A stretch of 64,000 nt of DNA from contig JAECZT010000006.1 in the NCBI GenBank assembly GCA_020055645.1, positions 1,736,001-1,800,000 of the forward strand, read 5' to 3'. Source of the DNA: Tomocerus qinae (taxonomy: Eukaryota; Arthropoda; Collembola; Entomobryomorpha; Tomoceridae). The position numbers and the translations under genes were made by a program. The notes beneath the pieces were generated by a model that was given only the letters and a program-made list of their open reading frames with translations, was not told the DNA's origin and did no database searches. Shown one piece after another: positions 14,501 to 30,761 of the stretch (within the stretch, counting starts at the first letter, position 1; each line of letters opens with the position of its first letter).

Positions 14501-17500
14501 ACTAGACACTTGAAAATTATCATTTTTTTGAGCTTGTACGAGGGGACTAATAACTTTTATAGCATAACATTTATAAAGACTAGACACTTGAAAAAAATCA
14601 TTTTTTGAGCTTGTACGAGGCGACCAAAAACATTTGTAATATAACATTTATAAAGACTAGTCACATGAAAAAAATCATTTTTTTGAACTTGTACGAGGGG
14701 ACTAATAATTTTTGTAATATAACATTTATAAAGACTAGACACTTGAAAAAAATCATTTTTTTGAGCTTGTACGAGGCGAAAAATAATTTTTGTAATATAA
14801 TATTTATAAAGACTAGACACTTGAAAAAAATCATTTTTTTGAGCTTGTACGAGGCGAAAAATAATTTTTTTAATATAACATTTATAAAGACTAGACACTT
14901 GAAAAAAATCATTTTTTGAGCTTGTACGAGGGGACCAAAAACATTTGTAATATAACATTTATAAAGACTAGACAGTTGAAAAAAATCATTTTTTTGAGCT
15001 TGTACGAGGCGAAAAATAATTTTTGTAATATAACATTTATAAAGACTAGACACATGAAAAAAATCATTTTTTTGAGCTTGTACGAGGCGAAAAATAATTT
15101 TTATAATATAACATTTATAAAAACTAGACACTTGGAAAAATTCATTTTTTTGAGCTTGTACGAGGGGACTAATAATTTTTGTAGCATAACATTTATAAAG
15201 ACTAGACACTTGAAAAAAATCATTTTTTTGAGCTTGTACGAGGCGAAAAATAATTTTTGTAATAAAACATTTATAAAGACTAGACACTTGAAAATTATCA
15301 TTTTTTTGAGCTTGTACGAGGGGACTAATAATTTTTGTAGCATAACATTTATAAAGACTAGACACTTGAAAAAAATCATTTTTTTGAGCTTGTACGAGGG
15401 GACCCAAAACATTTGTAATATAACATTTATAAAGACTAGACACTTGAAAAAAATCATTTTTTGAGCTTGTACGAGGGGACCAAAAACATTTGTAATATAA
15501 CATTTATAAAGACTAGACACTTGAAAAAAATCATTTTTTTGAGCTTGTACGAGGCGAAAAATAATTTTTATAATATAACATTTATAAAGACTAGACACTT
15601 GGAAAAATTCATTTTTTTTGAGCTTGTACGAGGGGACTAATAATTTTTGTAGCATAACATTTATAAAGACTAGACACTTGAAAAAAATCATTTTTTGAGG
15701 TTGTACGAGGGGACCAAAAACATTTGTAATATAACATTTATAAAGACTAGACACTTGAAAAAAATCATTTTTTTGAGCTTGTACGAGGCGAAAAATAATT
15801 TTTGTAATATAACATTTATAAAGACTAGACACTTGAAAAAAATCATTTTTTTGAGCTTGTACGAGGCGAAAAATAATTTTTGTAGCATAACATTTATAAA
15901 GACTAGACACTTGAAAATTATCATTTTTTTGAGCTTGTACGAGGGGACTAATAACTTTTATAGCATAACATTTATAAAGACTAGACACTTGAAAAAAATC
16001 ATTTTTTTGAGCTTGTACGAGGCGACCAAAAACATTTGTAATATAACATTTATAAAGACTAGTCACATGAAAAAAATCATTTTTTTGAACTTTTACGAGG
16101 GGACTAATAATTTTTGTAATATAACATTTATAAAGACTAGACACTTGAAAAAAATCATTTTTTTGAGCTTGTACGAGGCGAAAAATAATTTTTGTAATAT
16201 AATATTTATAGACTAAACGCTTGAAAAAAATCATTTTTTTGAGCTTGTACGAGGCGAAAAATAATTTTTTTAATATAACATTTATAAAGACTAGACACTT
16301 GAAAAAAATCATTTTTTGAGCTTGTACGAGGGGACCAAAAACATTTGTAATATAACATTTATAAAGACTAGACAGTTGAAAAAAATCATTTTTTTGAGCT
16401 TGTACGAGGCGAAAAATAATTTTTGTAATATAACATTTATAAAGACTAGACACATGAAAAAAATCATTTTTTTGAGCTTGTACGAGGCGAAAAATAATTT
16501 TTATAATATAACATTTATAAAGACTAGACACTTGAAAATTATCATTTTTTTCAGCTTGTACGAGGGGACTAATAATTTTTGTAGCATAACATTTATAAAG
16601 ACTAGACACTTGAAAAAAATCATTTTTTGAGCTTGTACGAGGGGACCCAAAACATTTGTAATATAACATTTATAAAGACTAGACACTTGAAAAAAATCAT
16701 TTTTTTGAGCTTGTACGAGGCGAAAAATAATTTTTGTAATATAACATTTATAAAGACTAGACACTTGAAAAAAATCATTTTTTTGAGCTTGTACGAGGCG
16801 AAAAATAATTTTTGTAATATAACATTTATAAAGACTAGACACTTGAAAAAAATCATTTTTTGAGCTTGTACGAGGGGACCAAAAACATTTGTAATATAAC
16901 ATTTATAAAGACTAGACACTTGAAAAAAATCATTTTTTTGAGCTTGTACGAGGCGAAATATAATTTTTGTAATATAACATTAATAAAGACTAGACACTTG
17001 AAAAAAATCATTTTTTTGAGCTTGTACGTGGGGACCAAAAACATTTGTAATATAACATTTATAAAGACTAGACACTTGAAAAAAATCATTTTTTTGAACT
17101 TGCACGAGACGATAAATGATTTTTGTAATATAACATTTATAAAGACTAGACACTTGAAAAAAATCATTTTTTTGAGCTTGTACGAGGCGAAAAATAATTT
17201 TTGTAATATAATATTTATAAAGACTAGACACTTGAAAAAAATCATTTTTTTGAGCTTGCACGAGAGGATAAATAATTTTTGTAATATAACATTTATAAAG
17301 ACTAGACACTTGAAAAAAATCATTTTTTTGAGCTTGTACGAGGCGAAAAATAATTTTTGTAATACAACATTTATAAAGACTAGACACTTGAAAAAAATCA
17401 TTTTTTGAGCTTGTACGAGGGGACCAAAAACATTTGTAATATAACATTTATAAAGACTAGACACTTGAAAAAAATCATTTTTTGAGCTTGTACGAGGCGA

Positions 17501-20500
17501 AAAATAATTTTTATAATATAACATTTATAAAGACTAGACACTTGGAAAAAATCATTTTTTTGAGCTTGTACGAGGGGACTAATAATTTTTGTAGCATAAC
17601 ATTTATAAAGACTAGACACTTGAAAAAAATCATTTTTTTGAGCTTGTACGAGGCGAAAAATAATTTTTGTAATATAACATTTATAAAGACTAGACACTTG
17701 AAAATTATCATTTTTTTGAGCTTGTACGAGGGGACTAATAATTTTTGTAGCATAACATTTATAAAGACTAGACACTTGAAAAAAATCATTTTTTTGAGCT
17801 TGTACGAGGGGACCCAAAACATTTGTAATATAACATTTATAAAGACTAGACACTTGAAAAAAATCATTTTTTGAGCTTGTACGAGGGGACCAAAAACATT
17901 TGTAATATAACATTTATAAAGACTAGACACTTGAAAAAAATCATTTTTTTGAGCTTGTACGAGGCGAAAAATAATTTTTATAATATAACATTTATAAAGA
18001 CTAGACACTTGGAAAAAATCATTTTTTTGAGCTTGTACGAGGGGACTAATAATTTTTGTAGCATAACATTTATAAAGACTAGACACTTGAAAAAAATCAT
18101 TTTTTGAGCTTGTACGAGGGGACCAAAAACATTTGTAATATAACATTTATAAAGACTAGACACTTGAAAAAAATCATTTTTTTGAGCTTGTACGAGGCGA
18201 AAAATAATTTTTGTAATATAACATTTATAAAGACTAGACACTTGAAAAAAATCATTTTTTGAGCTTGTACGAGGCGAAAAATAATTTTTGTAGCATAACA
18301 TTTATAAAGACTAGACACTTGAAAAAAATCATTTTTTGAGCTTGTACGAGGGGACTAATAATTTTTGTAGCATAACATTTATAAAGACTAGACACTTGAA
18401 AAAAATCATTTTTTTGAGCTTGTACGAGGCGACCAAAAACATTTGTAATATAACATTTATAAAGACTAGTCACATGAAAAAAATCATTTTTTTGAACTTG
18501 TACGAGGGGACTAATAATTTTTGTAATATAACATTTATAAAGACTAGACACTTGAAAAAAATCATTTTTTTGAGCTTGTACGAGGCGAAAAATAATTTTT
18601 ATAATTTAACATTTGTAAAGACTAGACACTTGGAAAAAATCATTTTTTGAGCTTGTACGAGGCGAAAAATAATTTTTGTAATATAACATTTATAAAGACT
18701 AGACACTTGAAAAAAATCATTTTTTTGAGCTTGTACGAGGCGAAAAATAATTTTTGTAATATAACATTTATAAAGACTAGACACTTGAAAATTATCATTT
18801 TTTGAGCTTGTACGAGGGGACTAATAATTTTTGTAGCATAACATTTATAAAGACTAGACACTTGAAAAAAATCATTTTTTGAGCTTGTACGAGGGGACCC
18901 AAAACATTTGTAATATAACATTTATAAAGACTAGACACTTGAAAAAAATCATTTTTTTGAGCTTGTACGAGGGGACCAAAAACATTTGTAATATAACATT
19001 TATAAAGACTAGACACTTGAAAAAAATCATTTTTTGAGCTTGTACGAGGGGACCCAAAACATTTGTAATATAACATTTATAAAGACTAGACACTTGAAAA
19101 AAATCATTTTTTGAGCTTGTACGAGGGGACCAAAAACATTTGTAATATAACATTTATAAAGACTAGACACTTGAAAAAAATCATTTTTTGAGCTTGTACG
19201 AGGCGAAAAATAATTTTTGTAATATAACATTTATAAAGACTAGACACTAGAAAAGTCATTTTTTTGAGCTTGTACGAGGGGACTAATAATTTTTGTAGCA
19301 TAACATTTATAAAGACTAGACACTTGAAAAAAATCATTTTTTGAGCTTGTACGAGGGGACCCAAAACATTTGTAATATAACATTTATAAAGACTAGACAC
19401 TTGAAAAAAATCATTTTTTGAGCTTGTACGAGGGGACCCAAAACATTTGTAATATAACATTTATAAAGACTAGACACTTGAAAAAAATCATTTTTTTGAG
19501 CTTGTACGAGGCGAAAAATAATTTTTATAATATAACATTTATAAAGACTAGACACTTGGAAAAAATCATTTTTTTTGAGCTTGTACGAGGGGACTAATAA
19601 TTTTTGTAGCATAACATTTATAAAGACTAGACACTTGAAAAAAATCATTTTTTGAGCTTGTACGAGGCGAAAAATAATTTTTGTAATATAACATTTATAA
19701 AGACTAGACACTTGAAAATTATCATTTTTTTGAGCTTGTACGAGGGGACTAATAATTTTTGTAGCATAACATTTATAAAGACTAGACACTTGAAAAAAAT
19801 CATTTTTTGAGCTTGTACGAGGGGACCAAAAACATTTGTAATATAACATTTATAAAGACTAGACACTTGAAAAAAATCATTTTTTGAGCTTGTACGAGGG
19901 GACTAATAATTTTTATAGCATAACATTTATAAAGACTAGACACTTGAAAAAAATCATTTTTTTGAACTTGTACGAGAGGATAAGTAATTTTTGTAATATA
20001 ACATTTATAAAGACTAGACACTTGAAAAAAATCATTTTTTTGAGCTTGTACGAGGCGAAAAATAATTTTTGTAATACAACATTTATAAAGACTAGACACT
20101 TGAAAAAAATCATTTTTTTGAGCTTGTACGAGGCGAAAAATAATTTTTGTAATACAACATTTATAAAGACTAGACACTTGAAAAAAATCATTTTTTGAGC
20201 TTGTACGAGGGGACCAAAAACATTTGTAATATAACATTTATAAAGACTAGACACATGAAAAAAATCATTTTTTTGAACTTGTACGAGGGGACTAATAATT
20301 TTTTTAATATAACATTTATAAAGACTAGACACTTGAAAAAAATCATTTCTTTGAGCTTGTACGAGGCGAAAAATAATTTTTATAATATAAAATTTATAAA
20401 GACTAGACACTTGAAAAAAATCATTTTTTTGAGCTTGTACGAGGCGAAAAATAATTTTTATAATATAACATTTATAAAGACTAGACACTTGGAAAAAATC

Positions 20501-23500
20501 ATTTTTTGAGCTTGTACGAGGGGACTAATAATTTTTGTAGCATAACATTTATAAAGACTAGACACTTGAAAAAAATCATTTTTTTGAGCTTGTACGAGGC
20601 GAAAAATAATTTTTGTAATATAATATTTATAAAGACTAGACACTTGAAAAAAATCATTTTTTTGAGCTTGTACGAGGCGAAAAATAATTTTTATAATATA
20701 ACATTTATAAAGACTAGACACTTGAAAAAAATCATTTTTTGAGCTTGTACGAGGGGACCAAAAACATTTGTAATATAACATTTATAAAGACTAGACACTT
20801 GAAAAAAATCATTTTTTGAGCTTGTACGAGGGGACCAAAAACATTTGTAATATAACATTTATAAAGACTAGACACTTGAAAAAAATCATTTTTTGAGCTT
20901 GTACGAGGGGACCAAAAACATTTGTAATATAACATTTATAAAGACTAGACACTTGAAAAAAATCATTTTTTTGAGCTTGTACGAGGCGAAAAATAATTTT
21001 TATAATATAACATTTATAAAGACTAGACACTTGAAAAAAATCATTTTTTGAGCTTGTACGAGGGGACCAAAAACATTTGTAATATAACATTTATAAAGAC
21101 TAGACAGTTGAAAAAAATCATTTTTTTGAGCTTGTACGAGGCGAAAAATAATTTTTGTAATATAACATTTATAAAGACTAGACACATGAAAAAAATCATT
21201 TTTTTGAGCTTGTACGAGGCGAAAAATAATTTTTATAATATAACATTTATAAAGACTAGACACTTGAAAATTATCATTTTTTTGAGCTTGTACGAGGGGA
21301 CTAATAATTTTTGTAGCATAACATTTATAAAGACTAGACACTTGAAAAAAATCATTTTTTGAGCTTGTACGAGGGGACCCAAAACATTTGTAATATAACA
21401 TTTATAAAGACTAGACACTTGAAAAAAATCATTTTTTTGAGCTTGTACGAGGCGAAAAATAATTTTTGTAATATAATATTTATAAAGACTAGACACTTGA
21501 AAAAAATCATTTTTTTGAGCTTGTACGAGGGGACTAATAATTTTTGTAATATAACATTTATAAAGACTAGACACTTGAAAAAAATCATTTTTTGAGCTTG
21601 TACGAGGGGACTAATAATTTTTATAGCATAACATTTATAAAGACTAGACACTTGAAAAAAATCATTTTTTTGAACTTGTACGAGAGGATAAGTAATTTTT
21701 GTAATATAACATTTATAAAGACTAGACACTTGAAAAAAATCATTTTTTTGAGCTTGTACGAGGCGAAAAATAATTTTTGTAATACAACATTTATAAAGAC
21801 TAGACACTTGAAAAAAATCATTTTTTTGAGCTTGTACGAGGCGAAAAATAATTTTTGTAATACAACATTTATAAAGACTAGAAACTTGAAAAAAATCATT
21901 TTTTTTGAGCTTGTACGAGGGGACCAAAAACATTTGTAATATAACATTTATAAAGACTAGACACATGAAAAAAATCATTTTTTTGAACTTGTACGAGGGG
22001 ACTAATAATTTTTGTAATATAACATTTATAAAGACTAGACACTTGAAAAAAATCATTTTTTTGAGCTTGTACGAGGCGAAAAATAATTTTTATAATATAA
22101 CATTTATAAAGACTAGACACTTGAAAAAAATCATTTTTTTGAGCTTGTACGAGGCGAAAAATAATTTTTATAATATAACATTTATAAAGACTAGACACTT
22201 GGAAAAAATCATTTTTTTGAGCTTGTACGAGGGGACTAATAATTTTTGTAGCATAACATTTATAAAGACTAGACACTTGAAAAAAATCATTTTTTGAGCT
22301 TGTACGAGGCGAAAAATAATTTTTGTAATATAATATTTATAGACTAGACGCTTGAAAAAAATCATTTTTTTGAGCTTGTACGAGGCGAAAAATAATTTTT
22401 ATAATATAACATTTATAAAGACTAGACACTTGAAAAAAATCATTTTTTTGAGCTTGTACGAGGGGACCAAAAACATTTGTAATATAACATTTATAAAGAC
22501 TAGACACTTGAAAAAAATCATTTTTTTGAGCTTGTACGAGGCGAAAAATAATTTTTGTAATATAACATTTATAAAGACTAGACACATGAAAAAAATCATT
22601 TTTTTGAGCTTGTACGAGGCGAAAAATAATTTTTATAATATAACATTTATAAAGACTAGACACTTGGAAAAAATCATTTTTTTGAGCTTGTACGAGGGGA
22701 CTAATAATTTTTGTAGCATAACATTTATAAAGACTAGACACTTGAAAAAAATCATTTTTTGGAGCTTGTACGAGGCGAAAAATAATTTTTGTAATATAAT
22801 ATTTATAGACTAGACGCTTGAAAAAAATCATTTTTTTGAGCTTGTACGAGGCGAAAAATAATTTTTGTAATATAACATTTATAAAGACTAGACACTTGAA
22901 AAAAATCATTTTTTTTGAGCTTGTACGAGGGGACCAAAAACATTTGTAACATAACATTTATAAAGACTAGACACTTGAAAAAAATCATTTTTTTGAGCTT
23001 GTACGAGGCGAAAAATAATTTTTGTAATATAACATTTATAAAGACTAGACACATGAAAAAAATCATTTTTTTGAGCTTGTACGAGGCGAAAAATAATTTT
23101 TATAATATAACATTTATAAAGACTAGACACTTGAAAATTATCATTTTTTTGAGCTTGTACGAGGGGACTAATAATTTTTGTAGCATAACATTTATAAAGA
23201 CTAGACACTTGAAAAAAATCATTTTTTGAGCTTGTACGAGGGGACCCAAAACATTTGTAATATAACATTTATAAAGACTAGACACTTGAAAAAAATCATT
23301 TTTTGAGCTTGTACGAGGCGAAAAATAATTTTTGTAATATAATATTTATAAAGACTAGACACTTGAAAAAAATCATTTTTTTGAGCTTGTACGAGGGGAC
23401 TAATAAATTTTTTAATATAACATTTATAAAGACTAGACACTTGAAAAAAATCATTTTTTGAGCTTGTACGAGGGGACCAAAAACATTTGTAATATAACAT

Positions 23501-26500
23501 TTATAAAGACTAGACACTTGAAAAAAATCATTTTTTGAGCTTGTACGAGGCGAAAAATAATTTTTGTAATATAACATTTATAAAGACTAGACACATGAAA
23601 AAAATCATTTTTTTGAGCTTGTACGAGGCGAAAAATAATTTTTATAATATAACATTTATAAAGACTAGACACTTGAAAATTATCATTTTTTTGAGCTTGT
23701 ACGAGGGGACTAATAATTTTTGTAGCATAACATTTATAAAGACTAGACACTTGAAAAAAATCATTTTTTGAGCTTGTACGAGGGGACCCAAAACATTTGT
23801 AATATAACATTTATAAAGACTAGACACTTGAAAAAAATCATTTTTTTGAGCTTGTACGAGGCGAAAAATAATTTTTGTAATATAATATTTATAAAGACTA
23901 GACACTTGAAAAAAATCATTTTTTTGAGCTTGTACGAGGCGAAAAATAATTTTTGTAATATAACATTTATAAAGACTAGACACTTGAAAAAAATCATTTT
24001 TTGAGCTTGTACGAGGGGACCCAAAACATTTGTAATATAACATTTATAAAGACTAGACACTTGAAAAAAATCATTTTTTTGAGCTTGTACGAGGCGAAAA
24101 ATAATTTTTGTAATATAATATTTATAAAGACTAGACACTTGAAAAAAATCATTTTTTTGAGCTTGTACGAGGCGAAAAATAATTTTTGTAATATAACATT
24201 TATAAAGACTAGACACTTGAAAAAAATCATTTTTTTGAGCTTGTACGAGAGGACCAAAAACATTTGTAATATAACATTTATAAAGACTAGACAGTTGAAA
24301 AAAATCATTTTTTTGAGCTTGTACGAGGCGAAAAATAATTTTTGTAATATAACATTTATAAAGACTAGACACATGAAAAAAATCATTTTTTTGAGCTTGT
24401 ACGAGGCGAAAAATAATTTTTATAATATAACATTTATAAAGACTAGACACTTGAAAATTATCATTTTTTGAGCTTGTACGAGGGGACTAATAATTTTTGT
24501 AGCATAACATTTATAAAGACTAGACACTTGAAAAAAATCATTTTTTGAGCTTGTACGAGGGGACCCAAAACATTTGTAATATAACATTTATAAAGACTAG
24601 ACACTTGAAAAAAATCATTTTTTTGAGCTTGTACGAGGCGAAAAATAATTTTTGTAATATAACATTTATAAAGACTAGACACTTGAAAAAAATCATTTTT
24701 TTTGAGCTTGTACGAGGGGACCAAAAACATTTGTAATATAACATTTATAAAGACTAGACACTTGAAAAAAATCATTTTTTGAGCTTGTACGAGGCGAAAA
24801 ATAATTTTTATAATATAACATTTATAAAGACTAGACACTTGAAAAAAATCATTTTTTGAGCTTGTACGAGGGGACTAATAATTTTTGTAGCATAACATTT
24901 ATAAAGACTAGACACTTGAAAAAAATCATTTTTTTGAGCTTGTACGAGGCGAAAAATAATTTTTGTAATATAACATTTATAAAGACTAGACACTTGAAAA
25001 TTATCATTTTTTTGAGCTTGTACGAGGGGACTAATAATTTTTGTAGCATAACATTTATAAAGACTAGACACTTAAAAAAAATCATTTTTTTGAGCTTGTA
25101 CGAGGGGACCCAAAACATTTGTAATATAACATTTATAAAGACTAGACACTTGAAAAAAATCATTTTTTGAGCTTGTACGAGGGGACCAAAAACATTTGTA
25201 ATATAACATTTATAAAGACTAGACACTTGAAAAAAATCATTTTTTTGAGCTTGTACGAGGCGAAAAATAATTTTTATAATATAACATTTATAAAGACTAG
25301 ACACTTGAAAAAAATCATTTTTTGAGCTTGTACGAGGGGACTAATAATTTTTGTAGCATAACATTTATAAAGACTAGACACTTGAAAAAAATCATTTTTT
25401 GAGGTTGTACGAGGGGACCAAAAACATTTGTAATATAACATTTATAAAGACTAGACACTTGAAAAAAATCATTTTTTTGAGCTTGTACGAGGCGAAAAAT
25501 AATTTTTGTAATATAACATTTATAAAGACTAGACACTTGAAAAAAATCATTTTTTTGAGCTTGTACGAGGCGAAAAATAATTTTTGTAGCATAACATTTA
25601 TAAAGACTAGACACTTGAAAATTATCATTTTTTTGAGCTTGTACGAGGGGACTAATAACTTTTATAGCATAACATTTATAAAGACTAGACACTTGAAAAA
25701 AATCATTTTTTGAGCTTGTACGAGGCGACCAAAAACATTTGTAATATAACATTTATAAAGACTAGTCACATGAAAAAAATCATTTTTTTGAACTTGTACG
25801 AGGGGACTAATAATTTTTGTAATATAACATTTATAAAGACTAGACACTTGAAAAAAATCATTTTTTTGAGCTTGTACGAGGCGAAAAATAATTTTTGTAA
25901 TATAATATTTATAAAGACTAGACACTTGAAAAAAATCATTTTTTTGAGCTTGTACGAGGCGAAAAATAATTTTTTTAATATAACATTTATAAAGACTAGA
26001 CACTTGAAAAAAATCATTTTTTGAGCTTGTACGAGGGGACCAAAAACATTTGTAATATAACATTTATAAAGACTAGACAGTTGAAAAAAATCATTTTTTT
26101 GAGCTTGTACGAGGCGAAAAATAATTTTTGTAATATAACATTTATAAAGACTAGACACATGAAAAAAATCATTTTTTTGAGCTTGTACGAGGCGAAAAAT
26201 AATTTTTATAATATAACATTTATAAAGACTAGACACTTGAAAAAAATCATTTTTTGAGCTTGTACGAGGGGACCAAAAACATTTGTAATATAACATTTAT
26301 AAAGACTAGACACTTGAAAAAAATCATTTTTTTGAGCTTGTACGAGGCGAAAAATAATTTTTGTAATATAATATTTATAAAGACTAGACACTTGAAAAAA
26401 ATCATTTTTTTGAGCTTGTACGAGGCGAAAAATAATTTTTGTAATATAACATTTATAAAGACTAGACACTTGAAAAAAATCATTTTTTGAGCTTGTACGA

Positions 26501-27887
26501 GGGGACCCAAAACATTTGTAATATAACATTTATAAAGACTAGACACTTGAAAAAAATCATTTTTTTGAGCTTGTACGAGGCGAAAAATAATTTTTGTAAT
26601 ATAATATTTATAAAGACTAGACACTTGAAAAAAATCATTTTTTTGAGCTTGTACGAGGCGAAAAATAATTTTTGTAATATAACATTTATAAAGACTAGAC
26701 ACTTGAAAAAAATCATTTTTGAGCTTGTACGAGGGGACCAAAAACATTTGTAATATAACATTTATAAAGACTAGACAGTTGAAAAAAATCATTTTTTTGA
26801 GCTTGTACGAGGCGAAAAATAATTTTTGTAATATAACATTTATAAAGACTAGACACATGAAAAAAATCATTTTTTTGAGCTTGTACGAGGCGAAAAATAA
26901 TTTTTATAATATAACATTTATAAAGACTAGACACTTGAAAATTATCATTTTTTTGAGCTTGTACGAGGGGACTAATAATTTTTGTAGCATAACATTTATA
27001 AAGACTAGACACTTGAAAAAAATCATTTTTTGAGCTTGTACGAGGGGACCCAAAACATTTGTAATATAACATTTATAAAGACTAGACACTTGAAAAAAAT
27101 CATTTTTTGAGCTTGTACGAGGCGAAAAATAATTTTTGTAATATAACATTTATAAAGACTAGACACTTGAAAAAAATCATTTTTTGAGCTTGTACGAGGG
27201 GACCAAAAACATTTGTAATATAACATTTATAAAGACTAGACACTTGAAAAAAATCATTTTTTTGAGCTTGTACGAGGCGAAAAATAATTTTTATAATATA
27301 ACATTTATAAAGACTAGACACTTGGAAAAATTCATTTTTTTTGAGCTTGTACGAGGGGACTAATAATTTTTGTAGCATAACATTTATAAAGACTAGACAC
27401 TTGAAAAAAATCATTTTTTTGAGCTTGTACGAGGCGAAAAATAATTTTTGTAATATAACATTTATAAAGACTAGACACTTGAAAATTATCATTTTTTTGA
27501 GCTTGTACGAGGGGACTAATAATTTTTGTAGCATAACATTTATAAAGACTAGACACTTGAAAAAAATCATTTTTTTGAGCTTGTACGAGGGGACCCAAAA
27601 CATTTGTAATATAACATTTATAAAGACTAGACACTTGAAAAAAATCATTTTTTGAGCTTGTACGAGGGGACCAAAAACATTTGTAATATAACATTTATAA
27701 AGACTAGACACTTGAAAAAAATCATTTTTTTGAGCTTGTACGAGGCGAAAAATAATTTTTATAATATAACATTTATAAAGACTAGACACTTGGAAAAAAT
27801 CATTTTTTTTGAGCTTGTACGAGGGGACTAATAATTTTTGTAGCATAACATTTATAAAGACTAGACACTTGAAAAAAATCATTTTTT
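11577..27887. repeat. Satellite section with irregular higher-order blocks marked by gaggttgtacg
   Basis: No gene is seen. Blocks start with a B unit reading gaggttgtacg at 11577, 14296, 15697 and 25401. Each is followed 365-366 bp later by the 'actagtcacatg' unit (t of tcacatg at 11942, 14661, 16063, 25766). The spacings between block starts are 2719, 1401 and 9704 bp, then 2487 bp to the next section, all near whole numbers of units. A G-F cassette lies at 17018. 'gagaggataagtaa' units occur at 19981 and 21689. The pattern suggests repeated unequal exchange of a multi-unit block with loss and gain of whole units. Confidence 0.8.
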
Positions 27888-30761
27888 GAGGTTGTACGAG
27901 GGGACCAAAAACATTTGTAATATAACATTTATAAAGACTAGACACTTGAAAAAAATCATTTTTTTGAGCTTGTACGAGGCGAAAAATAATTTTTGTAATA
28001 TAACATTTATAAAGACTAGACACTTGAAAAAAATCATTTTTTTGAGCTTGTACGAGGCGAAAAATAATTTTTGTAGCATAACATTTATAAAGACTAGACA
28101 CTTGAAAATTATCATTTTTTTGAGCTTGTACGAGGGGACTAATAACTTTTATAGCATAACATTTATAAAGACTAGACACTTGAAAAAAATCATTTTTTGA
28201 GCTTGTACGAGGCGACCAAAAACATTTGTAATATAACATTTATAAAGACTAGTCACATGAAAAAAATCATTTTTTTGAACTTGTACGAGGGGACTAATAA
28301 TTTTTGTAATATAACATTTATAAAGACTAGACACTTGAAAAAAATCATTTTTTTGAGCTTGTACGAGGCGAAAAATAATTTTTGTAATATAATATTTATA
28401 GACTAAACGCTTGAAAAAAATCATTTTTTTGAGCTTGTACGAGGCGAAAAATAATTTTTTTAATATAACATTTATAAAGACTAGACACTTGAAAAAAATC
28501 ATTTTTTGAGCTTGTACGAGGGGACCAAAAACATTTGTAATATAACATTTATAAAGACTAGACACTTGAAAAAAATCATTTTTTGAGCTTGTAGGAGGCG
28601 AAAAATATTTTTTGTAATATAACATTTATAAAGACTAGACACATGAAAAAAATCATTTTTTTTGAGCTTGTACGAGGCGAAAAATAATTTTTATAATATA
28701 ACATTTATAAAGACTAGACACTTGAAAATTATCATTTTTTTGAGCTTGTACGAGGGGACTAATAATTTTTGTAGCATAACATTTATAAAGACTAGACACT
28801 TGAAAAAAATCATTTTTTGAGCTTGTACGAGGGGACCCAAAACATTTGTAATATAACATTTATAAAGACTAGACACTTGAAAAAAATCATTTTTTTGAGC
28901 TTGTACGAGGCGAAAAATAATTTTTGTAATATAACATTTATAAAGACTAGACACTTGAAAAAATCATTTTTTTGAGCTTGTACGAGGCGAAAAATAATTT
29001 TTGTAATATAACATTTATAAAGACTAGACACTTGAAAAAAATCATTTTTTGAGCTTGTACGAGGGGACCAAAAACATTTGTAATATAACATTTATAAAGA
29101 CTAGACACTTGAAAAAAATCATTTTTTTGAGCTTGTACGAGGCGAAATATAATTTTTGTAATATAACATTAATAAAGACTAGACACTTGAAAAAAATCAT
29201 TTTTTGAGCTTGTACGTGGGGACCAAAAACATTTGTAATATAACATTTATAAAGACTAGACACTTGAAAAAAATCATTTTTTTGAACTTGCACGAGACGA
29301 TAAATAATTTTTGTAATATAACATTTATAAAGACTAGACACTTGAAAAAAATCATTTTTTTGAGCTTGTACGAGGCGAAAAATAATTTTTGTAATATAAT
29401 ATTTATAGACTAGACGCTTGAAAAAAATCATTTTTTTGAGCTTGCACGAGAGGATAAATAATTTTTGTAATATAACATTTATAAAGACTAGACACTTGAA
29501 AAAAATCATTTTTTTGAGCTTGTACGAGGCGAAAAATAATTTTTGTAATACAACATTTATAAAGACTAGACACTTGAAAAAAATCATTTTTTTTGAGCTT
29601 GTACGAGGGGACCAAAAACATTTGTAATATAACATTTATAAAGACTAGACACTTGAAAAAAATCATTTTTTTGAGCTTGTACGAGGCGAAAAATAATTTT
29701 TGTAATATAACATTTATAAAGACTAGACACATGAAAAAAATCATTTTTTTGAGCTTGTACGAGGCGAAAAATAATTTTTATAATATAACATTTATAAAGA
29801 CTAGACACTTGAAAATTATCATTTTTTTGAGCTTGTACGAGGGGACTAATAATTTTTGTAGCATAACATTTATAAAGACTAGACACTTGAAAAAAATCAT
29901 TTTTTGAGCTTGTACGAGGGGACCCAAAACATTTGTAATATAACATTTATAAAGACTAGACACTTGAAAAAAATCATTTTTTTGAGCTTGTACGAGGCGA
30001 AAAATAATTTTTGTAATATAACATTTATAAAGACTAGACACTTGAAAAAAATCATTTTTTTGAGCTTGTACGAGGGGACCAAAAACATTTGTAATATAAC
30101 ATTTATAAAGACTAGACACTTGAAAAAAATCATTTTTTTGAGCTTGTACGAGGCGAAAAATAATTTTTATAATATAACATTTATAAAGACTAGACACTTG
30201 GAAAAATTCATTTTTTTTGAGCTTGTACGAGGGGACTAATAATTTTTGTAGCATAACATTTATAAAGACTAGACACTTGAAAAAAATCATTTTTTTGAGC
30301 TTGTACGAGGCGAAAAATAATTTTTGTAATATAACATTTATAAAGACTAGACACTTGAAAATTATCATTTTTTTGAGCTTGTACGAGGGGACTAATAATT
30401 TTTGTAGCATAACATTTATAAAGACTAGACACTTGAAAAAAATCATTTTTTGAGCTTGTACGAGGGGACCCAAAACATTTGTAATATAACATTTATAAAG
30501 ACTAGACACTTGAAAAAAATCATTTTTTGAGCTTGTACGAGGGGACCAAAAACATTTGTAATATAACATTTATAAAGACTAGACACTTGAAAAAATCATT
30601 TTTTTGAGCTTGTACGAGGCGAAAAATAATTTTTATAATATAACATTTATAAAGACTAGACACTTGGAAAAATTCATTTTTTTTGAGCTTGTACGAGGGG
30701 ACTAATAATTTTTGTAGCATAACATTTATAAAGACTAGACACTTGAAAAAAATCATTTTTT
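27888..30761. repeat. 2874-bp higher-order repeat (37 units), copy 1
   Basis: The copy begins at the gaggttgtacg unit (27888). Internal markers are actagtcacatg (28253), a unit with the 3-bp deletion and actaaacgc (28399), gtacgtgggg (29206), gaacttgcacgagacg (29284) and tttatagactagacgc (about 29405). Copy 2 repeats most of these at a 2872-2876 bp offset, which is 37 monomers. The offset is far more regular than chance for a pool of recurring types. Confidence 0.85.

Noticed and set aside
15101-16669. 522-codon minus-strand open frame
   Set aside because: Same reason: about twenty satellite units, with frame changes that follow the T-run lengths.
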